The position numbers and the translations under genes are program-made. The notes under the pieces were generated by a model. That model was given only the letters and a program-made list of their open reading frames with translations. It did no database searches and was not told the origin of the DNA. Below are positions 44,472 through 55,100 of a stretch of DNA of 64,000 nucleotides, piece by piece (the stretch's first letter is position 1; every line of letters starts with the position of its first letter). The stretch spans positions 4,137,001 through 4,201,000 of the forward strand of contig NZ_JAUSXC010000001.1 in the NCBI RefSeq assembly GCF_030823405.1. Direction: 5' to 3'. This DNA is from Chryseobacterium ginsenosidimutans (lineage in GTDB: Bacteria > Bacteroidota > Bacteroidia > Flavobacteriales > Weeksellaceae).

Positions 44472-45209
44472 ATGAATAAAAAATTAACCATACTATTTTT
44501 ATTTCTATCAACAATAGTATTCGCACAACAAAAACCTACCCTTTTCCTAATCGGCGATTCTACCATGGCAAACAAAGAAAATCCCGATAAAAACCCGGAA
44601 CATGGTTGGGGACAGGTGCTTGCACAATTTTTCACAAACGGAATTGAAATTCAGAATCATGCGATGAACGGCAGAAGTTCCAAGAGTTTCAGGACGGAAG
44701 GAAGATGGGACAAGGTGGAAAAACAGCTTAAAAAAGGTGATTTTGTAGTCATTCAGTTTGGTCATAACGATCAGAAAGTGAAAGATTCAACAAAATTTAC
44801 CAATCCTTACACTCAATACAGAGCCAATCTGGAAAGATACGTCAATGAAACCAGAGCAAAAGGTGCCACACCAATTCTTATGACTTCTATTGTGAGAAGA
44901 GACTTCACAGAGAACGGAGTTTTGATAGATACGCATAAAGAATATCCTCTTGTAGTACGAATGGTTGCCAATGATATGAAAGTTCCTTTTGTAGATATGC
45001 AGTTATTAACAGAGCAATTGGAAATTTCCTACGGTCCGGAAAAATCAAAAAAACTTCATTTACATTACAAAGAAGGAGAAGAGCCCTATTATCCTAAAGG
45101 TAAAGATGATGACACGCATTTATCAACATTAGGAGCAGAATCTGTAGCAAAATTAGCAGTAAAATCTTTGAAAACTTTGAAAACAGGTTTAGAGAAATAT
45201 ATTAAATAA
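44472..45209 (+). CDS. Rhamnogalacturonan acetylesterase (CE12, SGNH hydrolase), second copy
   Basis: A 245-aa secreted esterase (signal KLTILFLFLSTIVFAQ). SGNH blocks: LFLIGDSTMANKENP (Ser), HAMNGRSSKSFRTEGRW (Gly), VIQFGHNDQKVKDS (Asn) and DDTHLSTLGAESVAKLA (Asp/His). Unlike the first CE12 copy it has a standard signal peptide and not a lipobox, so it is probably periplasmic or released while the other is membrane-anchored. Deacetylates rhamnogalacturonan or galacturonan, by family. Confidence 0.9.
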   Translation: MNKKLTILFLFLSTIVFAQQKPTLFLIGDSTMANKENPDKNPEHGWGQVLAQFFTNGIEIQNHAMNGRSSKSFRTEGRWDKVEKQLKKGDFVVIQFGHNDQKVKDSTKFTNPYTQYRANLERYVNETRAKGATPILMTSIVRRDFTENGVLIDTHKEYPLVVRMVANDMKVPFVDMQLLTEQLEISYGPEKSKKLHLHYKEGEEPYYPKGKDDDTHLSTLGAESVAKLAVKSLKTLKTGLEKYIK

Positions 45210-45237
45210 TTTTTTACCTTCGATAATTAAAATCAGG

Positions 45238-45314
45238 TTGTCATTCAAAACAGAGTGGAAGCGTATTGAAGAATCTATTGCTCAAAACAGATTCCTCTTT
45301 CGTCAAAATGACAA
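45238..45314. repeat. TTGTCATT...AATGACAA intergenic palindromic repeat
   Basis: Ends TTGTCATTC and AAAATGACAA are inverted; inside, AGAATCTATTGCT and AGATTCCTC are near-inverted, so the 77-bp unit can fold into a long imperfect hairpin. Sits between the second CE12 gene and kdgF. Units of this style are widespread intergenic elements in Bacteroidota. Confidence 0.65.
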
Positions 45315-45358
45315 TTGAATTTCAAAATCCAGTTTAAAAAATTCAAAAAAATAAAAAT

Positions 45359-45700
45359 ATGAATTTCAAAAAAGAACCATTCTTCGACGGCAATTCTGAG
45401 TGGGAAGATCTAGGTGGCGGAGTTTCCAGACAATTCGTTGGATACAATTCTCAGGTAATGATGGTGATTGTAAAATTTGAAAAAGATGCAATCGGAGCTT
45501 TACATCAACATTTTCATTCGCAAATCACGTATGTGGCTTCCGGAAAGTTTGAAGTTACCGTAGATGGCGAAGTTAAAATTTTACAACAAGGTGACGGATT
45601 TTTCGCTCAGCCTAATATTTTCCATGGCGTAAAATGCCTGGAAGCAGGACAATTAATTGATGCTTTTACACCATTCAGAGAAGATTTTCTAAAATCATAA
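45359..45700 (+). CDS. kdgF: Pectin degradation cupin KdgF
   Basis: A 113-aa single-domain cupin strongly resembling KdgF: SEWEDLGGGVSRQFVGYNSQ, the metal site GALHQHFHSQITYVASGKFE, and the C-terminal KCLEAGQLIDAFTPFREDFL. KdgF speeds the conversion of 4,5-unsaturated galacturonate to 5-keto-4-deoxyuronate in the cytoplasm, linking GH105 and the lyases to KduI and KduD. No signal peptide, in agreement with that site. It is followed 6 bp later by an esterase gene. Confidence 0.85.
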   Translation: MNFKKEPFFDGNSEWEDLGGGVSRQFVGYNSQVMMVIVKFEKDAIGALHQHFHSQITYVASGKFEVTVDGEVKILQQGDGFFAQPNIFHGVKCLEAGQLIDAFTPFREDFLKS

Positions 45701-45706
45701 CATTCA

Positions 45707-46609
45707 ATGAAAAAAACGGTTTTTATACTATTAATTTTACTCTTCAGCCAATTATCTGCACAGGAAAAAATCATGATTTGGCCGAAAGGTCAGATGCCCA
45801 ATTCCAAAGGATTGCAATTAAAAACTGAAGAAAAAGAAGGAAGGATTACACAAATTAAAGAAACTGAACTTTTTGCGTTTTTGCCTCCCAAGGAAGATAG
45901 AAAACAGATGGCTGTCATCATCATTCCCGGTGGTGGATATTACAAACTTACTTATGATCTTAATGGTTTCCAAATTGCAAAATGGTTCAATACATTGGGA
46001 ATTTCAGCTTTTGTTTTAAACTACAGATTACCGATTTCTCCCGATGTCAAACAAAGAGAACTTGCTCCGTTACAGGATATTCAGGCGGCTATAAAATATC
46101 TTAGAAAAAATGCTGCACAATATGGCATCTCACCCGATCAGGTTGGAGTTATAGGAACTTCCGCAGGCGGACATTTGGCTGCAATGGCAAGTAATATACC
46201 CACAGATTATACAGAATTAAAAGGTGATTGGGAAAATATTCCGACCATTCCGAATTTTGCTATTTTGGTTTCTCCCGTGATTGATTTGGGAGAATTTGCA
46301 CACATTGGCAGCCGTAACAGCCTGCTTGGTGAAAACGCTTCTCCAGAAAAAATCAGCGAATATTCTATGCAAAACCGTGTGACAGAAAAAACACCGCCTA
46401 CAATTTTGATTCACGCACAAAATGATAAAACGGTTCCTGTGATGAACAGCATTCTATATTATCAGGCAATGATAAAAAATAAAGTAAAAGGCGCACTATT
46501 TATTTTCCCTGAAGGCGAACACAAAATCGGAATTATGAATAAAACCGAACTGACGGACAACTGGAAGAAATTATGTATAGATTGGCTGAAAACAATTGGT
46601 AATAAGTAA
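45707..46609 (+). CDS. Secreted alpha/beta-hydrolase, probable acetylesterase
   Basis: A 300-aa protein with a signal peptide (TVFILLILLFSQLSAQ). Esterase motifs are VIIIPGGGYYKLTYDLNG (oxyanion loop), VGVIGTSAGGHLAAMAS (G-T-S-A-G nucleophile) and IFPEGEHKIGIMNK (His). The pattern matches xylan-acetylesterase/dienelactone-hydrolase-like proteins frequent in plant-polysaccharide loci. The target in this locus is most likely acetylated pectic oligomers, by context. It lies between kdgF and the GH95 gene with short spacers. Confidence 0.8.
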   Translation: MKKTVFILLILLFSQLSAQEKIMIWPKGQMPNSKGLQLKTEEKEGRITQIKETELFAFLPPKEDRKQMAVIIIPGGGYYKLTYDLNGFQIAKWFNTLGISAFVLNYRLPISPDVKQRELAPLQDIQAAIKYLRKNAAQYGISPDQVGVIGTSAGGHLAAMASNIPTDYTELKGDWENIPTIPNFAILVSPVIDLGEFAHIGSRNSLLGENASPEKISEYSMQNRVTEKTPPTILIHAQNDKTVPVMNSILYYQAMIKNKVKGALFIFPEGEHKIGIMNKTELTDNWKKLCIDWLKTIGNK

Positions 46610-46623
46610 TTTAATATTAAATA

Positions 46624-49098
46624 ATGCTGAAAATCATTCAAAATAAAATAATTTTACTGACTTTTGGAACAGTGATTTCGATTTCTCTCCACGCACAGCA
46701 AAATTTAAAATTAATCTATAACAAACCCGCAGAAAACTGGAATGAAGCACTTCCCATTGGAAACGGAAAATTGGGTGCAATGGTTTTTGGCGGAGTTTCA
46801 CAGGAACATCTTCAGCTTAATGAAGAAACAATTTGGGCAGGGGAACCGAGAAATAATGTTCCGAAGAATACCTTCGACAGTATTCAAAAAATCAGAAGAC
46901 TGCTGAACGAAGACCAATTTGAAAAAGCTCAAGATCTTTCCAATAAAACGTATCCGAGAGCAGCACCGAAAGATCTCAACTATGGAATGCCTTACCAGAC
47001 AATGGGTGATTTATTTCTCGATTTTAAAGGTCATGAAAAATTTAAAAATTACAACAGGACTTTAGATATTGAAAAAGCAGTAAGCACAGTTTCTTATGCA
47101 GTAAATGGAGTGACTTTTAAGCGTGAAATTTTCGCTTCTTTTGCTGATAATGTGGTTGTGATTAAATTATCTTCCAATAAAAAAGGAAGCTTGAACTTTT
47201 CCGTCAACGCTTCTACTCCACATTTGAAAAAATCAATTTTTATAGAGAAGAACCAACTGATAATTAAAGGTACAAGCGGTTCGGCTGATAATAAAATTGG
47301 GAAAATTAATTTCAAAACGATTGCAATTCCTATTTTAAAAGGCGGAAAAATAACCTCAACTGAAAATGAATTAACTATTTCCGGAGCAGATGAAGTGGTT
47401 ATTTACGTTTCAATCGCTACGAATTTTAAAAAATACAATGACATTTCCGGGAATCCTGATCAGAGAGTTTCGGAATATTTAAATAAAGCTTTAAGCAAAA
47501 AATATGATGCTGAATTAAAAGCTCACATAGAAAAATATCAGAAATATTTTAATCGGGTAAGCTTAAATCTAGGAACAACGGATCAGGCAAAAAAAACAAC
47601 CGATATAAGAATTAAAGAATTTGCCAATTCAAAAGATCCTGATTTAATTGCCTTATACTTTCAGTTTGGGCGGTATCTTTTGATTTCCTCATCTCAACAG
47701 GGAACTCAGCCTGCCAATTTACAAGGAATATGGAATTATCAGTTGAATCCGGCATGGGACAGTAAATACACAGTCAATATCAACACCGAAATGAATTATT
47801 GGCCTGCAGAAAATACAAACCTCAGCGAAATGCATGAACCATTGTTTGATATGATTCAGGATTTATCGGTAACAGGACAGGAATCTGCAAGAGAAATGTA
47901 CCACGCAAGAGGCTGGAATATGCATCATAACACAGATTTATGGAGAATCACGGGAATTGTGGATGGTGGTTTCTACGGCATGTGGCCAATGGGTGGTGCT
48001 TGGCTCACACAACATCTCTGGAATCATTATTTATACACCGGAGACAAAGAATTTCTGAAGAAATATTATCCTGCGTTAAAAGGTTCTGCCTTATTTTATC
48101 TGGATGTTCTCCAGCAGGATCCTTCGAAAAAATATCTGGTTGTTTCACCTTCCATGTCACCCGAAAATACCTATATGAAAAGTGTCGGAATTACCGCGGG
48201 AACAACAATGGACAATCAATTGGTTTTTGATGTTTTTAATAATTTTATTAATGCTTCTAAAGTTCTCAATGAAGATGAAAATCTTTCAAATGAAGTGAAA
48301 ACAGCTTTAGAAAAGCTCCCGCCAATGCAGATCGGGCAACACACTCAGTTGCAGGAATGGCTGAAAGATATGGACCGAACCGATGACAAACACAGACATA
48401 TTTCGCATTTGTACGGATTATTTCCATCTGGACAGATTTCGCCATTCAGGAATGCTGATCTGGCTGAAGCTGCAAAAAACTCAATGATCTACCGTGGCGA
48501 CAAATCTACAGGTTGGTCTATGGGCTGGAAAGTGAACTGGTGGGCCAGATTGTTGGATGGAAACAGAGCTTTTAAACTGATTTCTGATCAATTAACACCT
48601 GCTCCAATGGAAACACAAGGTCAGGCGGGAGGAACTTATCCTAATCTTCTGGATGCGCATCCACCGTTTCAAATTGATGGAAATTTCGGTTGTACTTCGG
48701 GAATTGCAGAGATGTTATTGCAAAGTTATGACGGTTATCTCTACATATTACCGGCACTTCCCGATGCTTTACCGAATGGTTCTGTTAAAGGCTTAAAAGC
48801 AAGAGGTGGTTTTGAAGTAGATATTGAATGGAAAAATTCTAAGTTGACAAAACTTATTGTAAAATCTACTTTAGGTGGAAATGCCAGAATCAGGATTGCT
48901 AAAAATATAAAGCTTACATCTAAAACAAAATTGAATATTGCAAAAAATGAAAACCTAAATGAATATTATCAGATTAACACCATTAAAACTCCTTTGATTT
49001 CCGACAAAGCTAAACTGAAAGGTTTTAATGCTCCTGATACGCAGGTTTTTGATTTTAATACCAAAAAAGATGCTGTTTATATTTTTGAAGTAAAATAA
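46624..49098 (+). CDS. GH95 alpha-L-fucosidase / alpha-L-galactosidase
   Basis: An 824-aa secreted GH95 enzyme (signal [17 protein letters not shown]). The N-terminal domain begins [20 protein letters not shown] with GAMVFGG and [14 protein letters not shown]. The (alpha/alpha)6 catalytic part shows [54 protein letters not shown], the likely general acid Glu in [10 protein letters not shown], and [16 protein letters not shown]95 enzymes remove alpha-L-fucose or alpha-L-galactose. In a pectin locus such residues occur on rhamnogalacturonan II side chains or attached xyloglucan; which sugar is cut here is not known. Last gene of the operon before a strong terminator. Confidence 0.9.
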   Translation: MLKIIQNKIILLTFGTVISISLHAQQNLKLIYNKPAENWNEALPIGNGKLGAMVFGGVSQEHLQLNEETIWAGEPRNNVPKNTFDSIQKIRRLLNEDQFEKAQDLSNKTYPRAAPKDLNYGMPYQTMGDLFLDFKGHEKFKNYNRTLDIEKAVSTVSYAVNGVTFKREIFASFADNVVVIKLSSNKKGSLNFSVNASTPHLKKSIFIEKNQLIIKGTSGSADNKIGKINFKTIAIPILKGGKITSTENELTISGADEVVIYVSIATNFKKYNDISGNPDQRVSEYLNKALSKKYDAELKAHIEKYQKYFNRVSLNLGTTDQAKKTTDIRIKEFANSKDPDLIALYFQFGRYLLISSSQQGTQPANLQGIWNYQLNPAWDSKYTVNINTEMNYWPAENTNLSEMHEPLFDMIQDLSVTGQESAREMYHARGWNMHHNTDLWRITGIVDGGFYGMWPMGGAWLTQHLWNHYLYTGDKEFLKKYYPALKGSALFYLDVLQQDPSKKYLVVSPSMSPENTYMKSVGITAGTTMDNQLVFDVFNNFINASKVLNEDENLSNEVKTALEKLPPMQIGQHTQLQEWLKDMDRTDDKHRHISHLYGLFPSGQISPFRNADLAEAAKNSMIYRGDKSTGWSMGWKVNWWARLLDGNRAFKLISDQLTPAPMETQGQAGGTYPNLLDAHPPFQIDGNFGCTSGIAEMLLQSYDGYLYILPALPDALPNGSVKGLKARGGFEVDIEWKNSKLTKLIVKSTLGGNARIRIAKNIKLTSKTKLNIAKNENLNEYYQINTIKTPLISDKAKLKGFNAPDTQVFDFNTKKDAVYIFEVK

Positions 49099-49115
49099 CT
49101 TGTTTATTATAAAAT

Positions 49116-49155
49116 TAAAAAAAGCTTTTCCTTAAGGAGAAGCTTTTCTTTTTTT
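49116..49155 (+). terminator. Rho-independent terminator after the GH95 gene
   Basis: AAAAGCTTTTCC, loop TTAA, GGAGAAGCTTTT, C, then seven T. Marks the end of the long plus-strand operon. Confidence 0.88.
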
Positions 49156-49226
49156 ACAACATCAAGAAAAACAAAATTTATTACAATACAATGCAAGACA
49201 TACTAAAAATTATCAATTAAACACAA

Positions 49227-49240
49227 TGCAATCGATTTAT
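49227..49240. promoter_or_regulatory. LacI-type half-palindrome upstream of the second PL1 gene
   Basis: TGCAATCGATTTAT: left half and centre identical to the operators at susC and PL10, right half degenerate. It lies 113 bp before the PL1 start, in a gap between a terminator and that gene. Confidence 0.55.
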
Positions 49241-49353
49241 CATATTAAATATTCAACATTGTAATTATATAAATATACATGTGTTAAAATATAACAGTTT
49301 TTTATAATTATTATATAATTTTAATTCCGACAAAATAAATTAATAATACCATT

Positions 49354-50469
49354 ATGAAAATCAAAATTAAAGCTATTCTTTCTACAGTAGTTCTGAGTAC
49401 AGCTTTCGCACTAATCGGATGCGGACAGGATGACATTAAAAGCCAAGTCACAGAAAATCCCAATGAGAGCAATCTCAAAAACTCACTGGCATCAAAAGCT
49501 GTTATTCCTTTGGCAAACTGTGTGGCTCCCGGATGGGCTTCCCTAAACGGCGGAACAACAGGAGGCGGAACTGCTGCCGAAACGACGGTTACTAATTACG
49601 CTGCATTAAAATCAGCAATTGAGAATACTGCTGTAAAAGTGATCAAAGTAACAGGAACCATTACGATAACAACCCGTCTGTCTCTTCAGGATCAAACAGG
49701 AAAAACGATTTATGGAACAAGCGGAGCAAAATTAGTTTCTACCAACCAGACTAAAGACGGTTCGGGGATCATCAACATTAAAAGATGTAACAATATCGTT
49801 GTCAGAAACCTTATTTTTGAAGGTCCCGGAGCTTATGATACAGACGGATGGGATAACGCCATTCTCGATGATTGTAAAAATGTATGGATTGACCATTGTG
49901 AATTCAGGGACGGTGTAGACGGCAACTTCGATATTAAAAATAAATCTGATTTTGTTACAGTTTCTTATACGAAATTCCATTATCTGAAAGCTCCAAAACC
50001 GGGAGGATCAGGAGGAACAGATGACCACAGATTCTCCAATCTTATCGGTTCCAGTGATGGAGCAACTGCTGATGCAGGAAAACTAAATGTAACATTTGTA
50101 CGTTGCTGGTGGGCTCCGGGATGTAAAGAACGTATGCCAAGAGTACGATATGGAAAAATCCATATTCTGAACAGCTACTTCAACAGCTCTGCAAGCAATA
50201 AATGTATCGCAGCAGGAGTACAGGCAAACATTTTAGTGGAGAGAAATGTATTTGAAAATGTAAAAGAGCCTATTAATCTGATGAGTGGATTTACAGCAGT
50301 AACACAGACAGGAAACAGCTTCATTAACGTAACCGGTAACACGGCAGGAAGCGGAACCGCATTTACTCCTTCGTATACCATTGTAAAACTTGTGGTGGGT
50401 GATGTAAAAGCAGATGTTACAGCAAATGCAGGAGCAACGTTAACAGGAAATATCTGTAATACATTGTAA
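49354..50469 (+). CDS. Pectate lyase lipoprotein (PL1)
   Basis: A 371-aa lipoprotein (signal AILSTVVLSTAFALIGC, lipobox LIGC) with a classical PL1 beta-helix: VTGTITITTRLSLQDQTGKT, NIKRCNNIVVRNLIF, DNAILDDCKNVWIDHCEF (vWiDH), GGTDDHRFSNLIGSSDG and GCKERMPRVRYGKIHILNSY with the catalytic Arg region R-M-P-R-V-R. Cleaves polygalacturonate by calcium-dependent beta-elimination, probably anchored in the outer membrane. It has its own terminator and an operator-like site, so it is a separate transcription unit of the same regulon. Confidence 0.93.
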   Translation: MKIKIKAILSTVVLSTAFALIGCGQDDIKSQVTENPNESNLKNSLASKAVIPLANCVAPGWASLNGGTTGGGTAAETTVTNYAALKSAIENTAVKVIKVTGTITITTRLSLQDQTGKTIYGTSGAKLVSTNQTKDGSGIINIKRCNNIVVRNLIFEGPGAYDTDGWDNAILDDCKNVWIDHCEFRDGVDGNFDIKNKSDFVTVSYTKFHYLKAPKPGGSGGTDDHRFSNLIGSSDGATADAGKLNVTFVRCWWAPGCKERMPRVRYGKIHILNSYFNSSASNKCIAAGVQANILVERNVFENVKEPINLMSGFTAVTQTGNSFINVTGNTAGSGTAFTPSYTIVKLVVGDVKADVTANAGATLTGNICNTL

Positions 50470-50496
50470 TTAAACAATCAAAATATTATTAACAAG

Positions 50497-50525
50497 AAAG
50501 ACTGAGAAATTCTCAGTCTTTTTTT
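50497..50525 (+). terminator. Rho-independent terminator after the PL1 gene
   Basis: AAAGACTGAGAA, loop, TTCTCAGTCTTT followed by five more T. Lies between the convergent PL1 and PL10 genes. Confidence 0.88.
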
Positions 50526-50591
50526 GCAGATACATAGTTTACTAATTTTTTACTAAATATTTATCTAACTTTTCTATGAATCTGAAATGAA

Positions 50592-51617
50592 CTATTGATC
50601 AAAAATTTTATTTTTTTCCAGCCATTTTGGATATTCTTTATTAATGAGCTTTTCAGCAAAATCGCCATACCAGCTGTATCCGTTTCTTCTTTCTTCGGAA
50701 ACTTCGTAATAATTATACTTTACGCTTCCGTCACGGTCTCCAAAAAGCGGTTTATTGGTTGCAACATCATAAAATCTTGCCCAGATTACAGAATTTTTGT
50801 CCTCCGCCAATACTCTTACCGTTTTGTCGTTTTGTTTTGTCACATTATAGCTGTACCCTTCGATATCATTTGCTTTAAACCATTTTACAGCAGATTTCAC
50901 AGACCTTTCAATTTCAGGAGTTATGGGCTGCTGCATTAAAAACCTCACGATACCTACAGATTCTGCAGTTGCAAGAGAAATAGGTTCAAAAGCTCTCGCT
51001 TTATCCGGCTGAAGGGTAATTTCATTATACTGATCTGCCCAGATTGCAGGAGTTCCTTTTTGTAAAACCTGAGTTTTTAAAATACATTCGATTCCTTTCT
51101 GAACTGCAATTTTCGATTTTTCCTTTAATTTTAAATCAACAACATCAAAATCATTTTTCCCTTCCGCAACATTGTATAAAACCGTCAAAGCATTGATCAT
51201 CGCATTATCATTGTAAGTTACCTGCTTTCTGTAGATTGCCGAATTGGGATAATATTGAGGAAAACCTCCGTTTTTATACTGCATCAACAGAAGATAGCTG
51301 ATTCCTTTTTCGGCAGACTTAAGATATTCAGGATTTTTTGTTGCAACATACGCTTTTATTAAAGCGTTGATTTCCCTTGAGGTTGCATTATTGTCAATCG
51401 TTGCATGATCATCGCCTGTTCCTTTTATCTTTTTAAGAAGAGTTTTATCAATCGGCAGGTTGTAATTTACCACCGATTTATCATCAAGCTGTTTTCCCCA
51501 CCCGCCGTTCGGAAGCTGATAAACAAGCATTTTTTCAGCCAAAGTATCCTTTATCTGGGCTGAAAAACCCAAACTTATTAAAGAAAAAGCAGCTATTGAA
51601 AGTTTTAATTTCATCAT
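50592..51617 (-). CDS. pelA: Pectate lyase PelA (PL10)
   Basis: A 341-aa secreted PL10 lyase; start at 51617 or the adjacent Met at 51614. Signal LKLSIAAFSLISLGFSAQ. Family signatures are LPNGGWGKQLDDKSV, ATIDNNATSREINALIKAYV, LLLMQYKNGGFPQYYPNS, VTYNDNAMINALTVLYNVAE and IWARFYDVATNKPLFGDRDG, the last carrying the catalytic Arg. An (alpha/alpha)3 barrel enzyme cutting polygalacturonate with calcium. It faces the PL1 gene and has a LacI-type palindrome 31 bp upstream of its start, so it is co-regulated though on the opposite strand. Confidence 0.93.
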   Translation of the reverse strand: MMKLKLSIAAFSLISLGFSAQIKDTLAEKMLVYQLPNGGWGKQLDDKSVVNYNLPIDKTLLKKIKGTGDDHATIDNNATSREINALIKAYVATKNPEYLKSAEKGISYLLLMQYKNGGFPQYYPNSAIYRKQVTYNDNAMINALTVLYNVAEGKNDFDVVDLKLKEKSKIAVQKGIECILKTQVLQKGTPAIWADQYNEITLQPDKARAFEPISLATAESVGIVRFLMQQPITPEIERSVKSAVKWFKANDIEGYSYNVTKQNDKTVRVLAEDKNSVIWARFYDVATNKPLFGDRDGSVKYNYYEVSEERRNGYSWYGDFAEKLINKEYPKWLEKNKIFDQ

Positions 51618-52179
51618 TATATTTTTATTTCAATTTTAATTACATTATGCAACCGATTGCACAAAATAATCAACAAAAAGTAATTTGAGCTGTTAATGCA
51701 GTTCTATTTAACCACTTAATTTCTCAAAAGTAGAAATAATTTTCTATTAATCACAAGAAACATTCATCAATGATATGGATTTAACAATATTTTTGAAAAA
51801 TGATGGGCATAATTTAGCTGGATTATTAATTAATTTCAGATGCATCTGACTTTGATAATAATCTTGATAAAATTTCTAAGCATTCGGTTTAATTTATTAA
51901 GACAAAAGCGCCTGCATTTCTGCAGACGCTCCAAACTCAATTATCTTCATCACATCGACCATTCAAAATTTACATATCACATTCAATTTTATTCCTATTT
52001 TACTTTTTGTTGAAAAATCCCGCAGGTTCGCAAATGATGTAGAATTTTAATTAAATTGATTAAAAGTCTCAGATCATACGATTTATAAGGCTTAATTACA
52101 TGCTACCTATTGCTTAACCTGCGAGAAAACTGAACAAATTCCACAACCACAATCACTGGAATTTGAAAAAAGTTTGTTA
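51618..52179. other. Intergenic region between pelA and the VIT/VWA gene
   Basis: Contains the pelA operator (51648-51661), a hairpin AGCGCCTGCA/TGCAGACGCT at 51909-51932 that on the minus strand runs into CTTTTGTC (possible terminator of the gene at 52180), and an inverted pair CGCAGGTT/AACCTGCG at 52021 and 52118. No gene is visible. Confidence 0.5.
51648..51661. promoter_or_regulatory. LacI-type operator upstream of pelA
   Basis: TGCAACCGATTGCA, 13 of 14 positions of the palindrome, 31 bp from the pelA start codon, where a bound repressor would block transcription. Confidence 0.75.
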
Positions 52180-55100
52180 CTAAAACTCAAACTCCCCAAT
52201 CAGAATCCCGTCTTCACTACCTCTTTCACTGTCTTTCTGATTCTGGAAAACCACTATTTTTCTTTCCTGTCTTCCTGTTGCATAGTTGATATAAACTTCT
52301 GCCATAATAGCCGTTGGTCCTGCAATTCCAACCTGTCTTTCACCGAAGAAATTGGTCTGAATTTTATATTTTCCTTTGATTGCCTTCTTCAGTAAAAACT
52401 GCTCCGGTCCAAAGCCACTTGTAAAATCATTACTCAATCTTCCTCCTATTTCAGTTTCAGAATGAGAATAATAGCAACGTTCGTTATTTGGATCTGTTAC
52501 CCAAAGATCGATGTCTGTATCATCTTTGTTCCAATTGATCACCACTCTTACATCTACCGGAAGATCTGCAATAATTTTCGGATTGATATTTTTAAGATCT
52601 AATTTGTTTCTGTAATTATCGATCAATTGATTGATTTCCATGATAATTGTTTCTTCAATTCCGTCATCACGATTTGCCAATTCCTGAGTATAAGACTGCG
52701 TTAAAACTTTATACAAATTATCCAAAGCTCCCTGATATTGTTTATTATCTTCCAAGGCCAATGCGTAATCTCTATAACTTTGAGGATCAAATGGTCGCCA
52801 TTCCAATACTTTTTGAGTTACAAAAAGTTCTTTATCAAAAACCTCAGCCTGTTTTAATTTATAAGCCAATAATTTGTACAATTCCTCGTTTTCAATATCA
52901 AGATCTGCGATAGAACTTAATACTTTTAGCCCTGATTTCTTATCATTATTTTTAAACAACAACTGAGAAACATCAAAATAATACTGAGGCAGATTTTCAT
53001 ACTCTTTTCTGTTTTTAAGATAAATCTGATAAATTGCTTCTGCACTTTTAGCTTCATTAAAAAGCTTCATATACTCTGCTTTAGAATTCACATCTATTAC
53101 ATTCATTCTTCCGGAACTCGTGATATTAACAGGACTTTCATTTTCTGAATTTTTTCTCACTTCAAGTCCTGCAACCCTTCCTTCAAGTGCCTGAATAGCA
53201 ACATTTGAAGCAATAGAAGACATTCCCCTTACACTGATCTGCGCCTTTTCTCTTACAGGTCCAGAAGTAACAACTGATGATGCAGAAGTTACCGATTCCT
53301 GCTTTTTTCTAACTCCATAACCAACCATAACAACTTCTTCTATTCTATTAGATCGATCAGCAATAGGTGATCCTGATTTAGAAATCTCAACAGCTTCGTC
53401 AGCTTGTGGACGTGGTGCTTCATCTGCAACCGGACTTGAAACTGTTGCCGGCGATGGTGTATATTCAGGTTCGACTGTACGTTCCCGATTGACTCCGACT
53501 ATTCCCCTTACCACAACTTCTTCAATATTTTGGTTTCTTCCAGTTGCATAATCTATATCCGAAGAGTATTGATTAGGTTCAGGATGACGTTTTGACTTCT
53601 CTTTTTGTTTATATTCTTTTTTCCACCATTCTTTTAAATTTCGCGTCATTTCTTCGGCGTCATTCATCAGGTCATTTACTCTTACATCTTTTTCTGCTCT
53701 GTTATTTTTAACAATTTCATTAAATTGGGTTCTCAATTCTGCAGGCGGAGTAATGTCATATCGAACATAATCTTCCACATTTTCCAACACCATTAAGCTC
53801 ATATTATTACTTACCAAACCGAATTGTTTACTTAAATTTTTAATATCCTCTTTATTTTGTTTTTCAAAAATTTCCAGCTCATTCAGTTTCTTCTGAGCCC
53901 AGAATTTTGAAATCTCCCAATCTTTTACAGCCTGTTCATTTATATTTAAAATAATGGTTTTTGTTTCCGTTACTTCGTTTCCATATCCGAATTTTGCTTT
54001 AATTGTTGTTTGATTTCCTTTTAAAATACCTGTTAACACAAAATCCTGCGAAATTGTTTGAATCAAAGAAGGATAAGTTTCCGAAAGTGAAGAATTATCT
54101 TCAATTCCTAAAAACTTCAACGGCTGAAATAATAATTTACTTACTTCTTTTTTAGGGTCATTTTCATTTAAGTTTAAAAATTCTCCTCCTGTTTTGTTAC
54201 TGATGAACTTTAATTGATTAAAATTCACATTATTGGATGATGAAATGGTGTAAGTAGGTTTGTTCCAACCTAATTTTAACTCTCCGAAAGAAGATAATCC
54301 ATCTGTGAAAAATAAAATTTCATCTTCTCTCAATGATTTCAACTGCCCAAAATCTGTTCCGCCATCATATATTGTCTGAGATAAATAAGATTTTAGTTCA
54401 TCCCAGTTTCCGTCATTTATTTTAAAAGTTTTTCCTTCATCGAAAGTGTTGTTGATGAAATATGTTTTTACAGTCACATTTTTATTTGTTTTAAAATATT
54501 CCTCCAGCAAACTCCATTCTTTTACATGATCGCGTTTCTTTCCGCTTAAAGAATTGTCCCAGACAATTGCCAGTTTATTTGGAAGCTTTTTTGCTCTTTC
54601 ATTAGGATTAACATTCAGATTCGCCAGAAAATAAGATGAATCACCCGAAGCCTTTTGAATCAAAACACTTTGGTTTTCATTATTTTGAGGAAAATTGATT
54701 TTTAAGTTATTTCCTGGTTTATATTTTGTTTTGTGAGTTTCAGCAACCCAAATATTTCCGTTTTTAGCAAAATCAAAACTTTCATCCGGTTTTTCTTCCA
54801 ACTGTGGAGAATCCGTATTCTGAAAAACACTTGTTTTAATATTGAATTCCGGAATTTCAGACGTATAATTTAATGGCAAGAAATATTGATAATTATTTCC
54901 AGATTTTTTTAATTCATAATTATAAGTAATCTGAACCGTTCTTTCGCCTCCATTTGCATTGATCGGGTAAATTGTTGTACGAAAGTTGTTTCCTTCCACT
55001 TTTTCCAAAACTCCGGGATCAACATTTCTTTTTTTTATGGTTTCGTAGACTTCTTTGGCCTTTTCTTTTTCTACAGGAACGGCATTTCGAAGTTTTCCGT

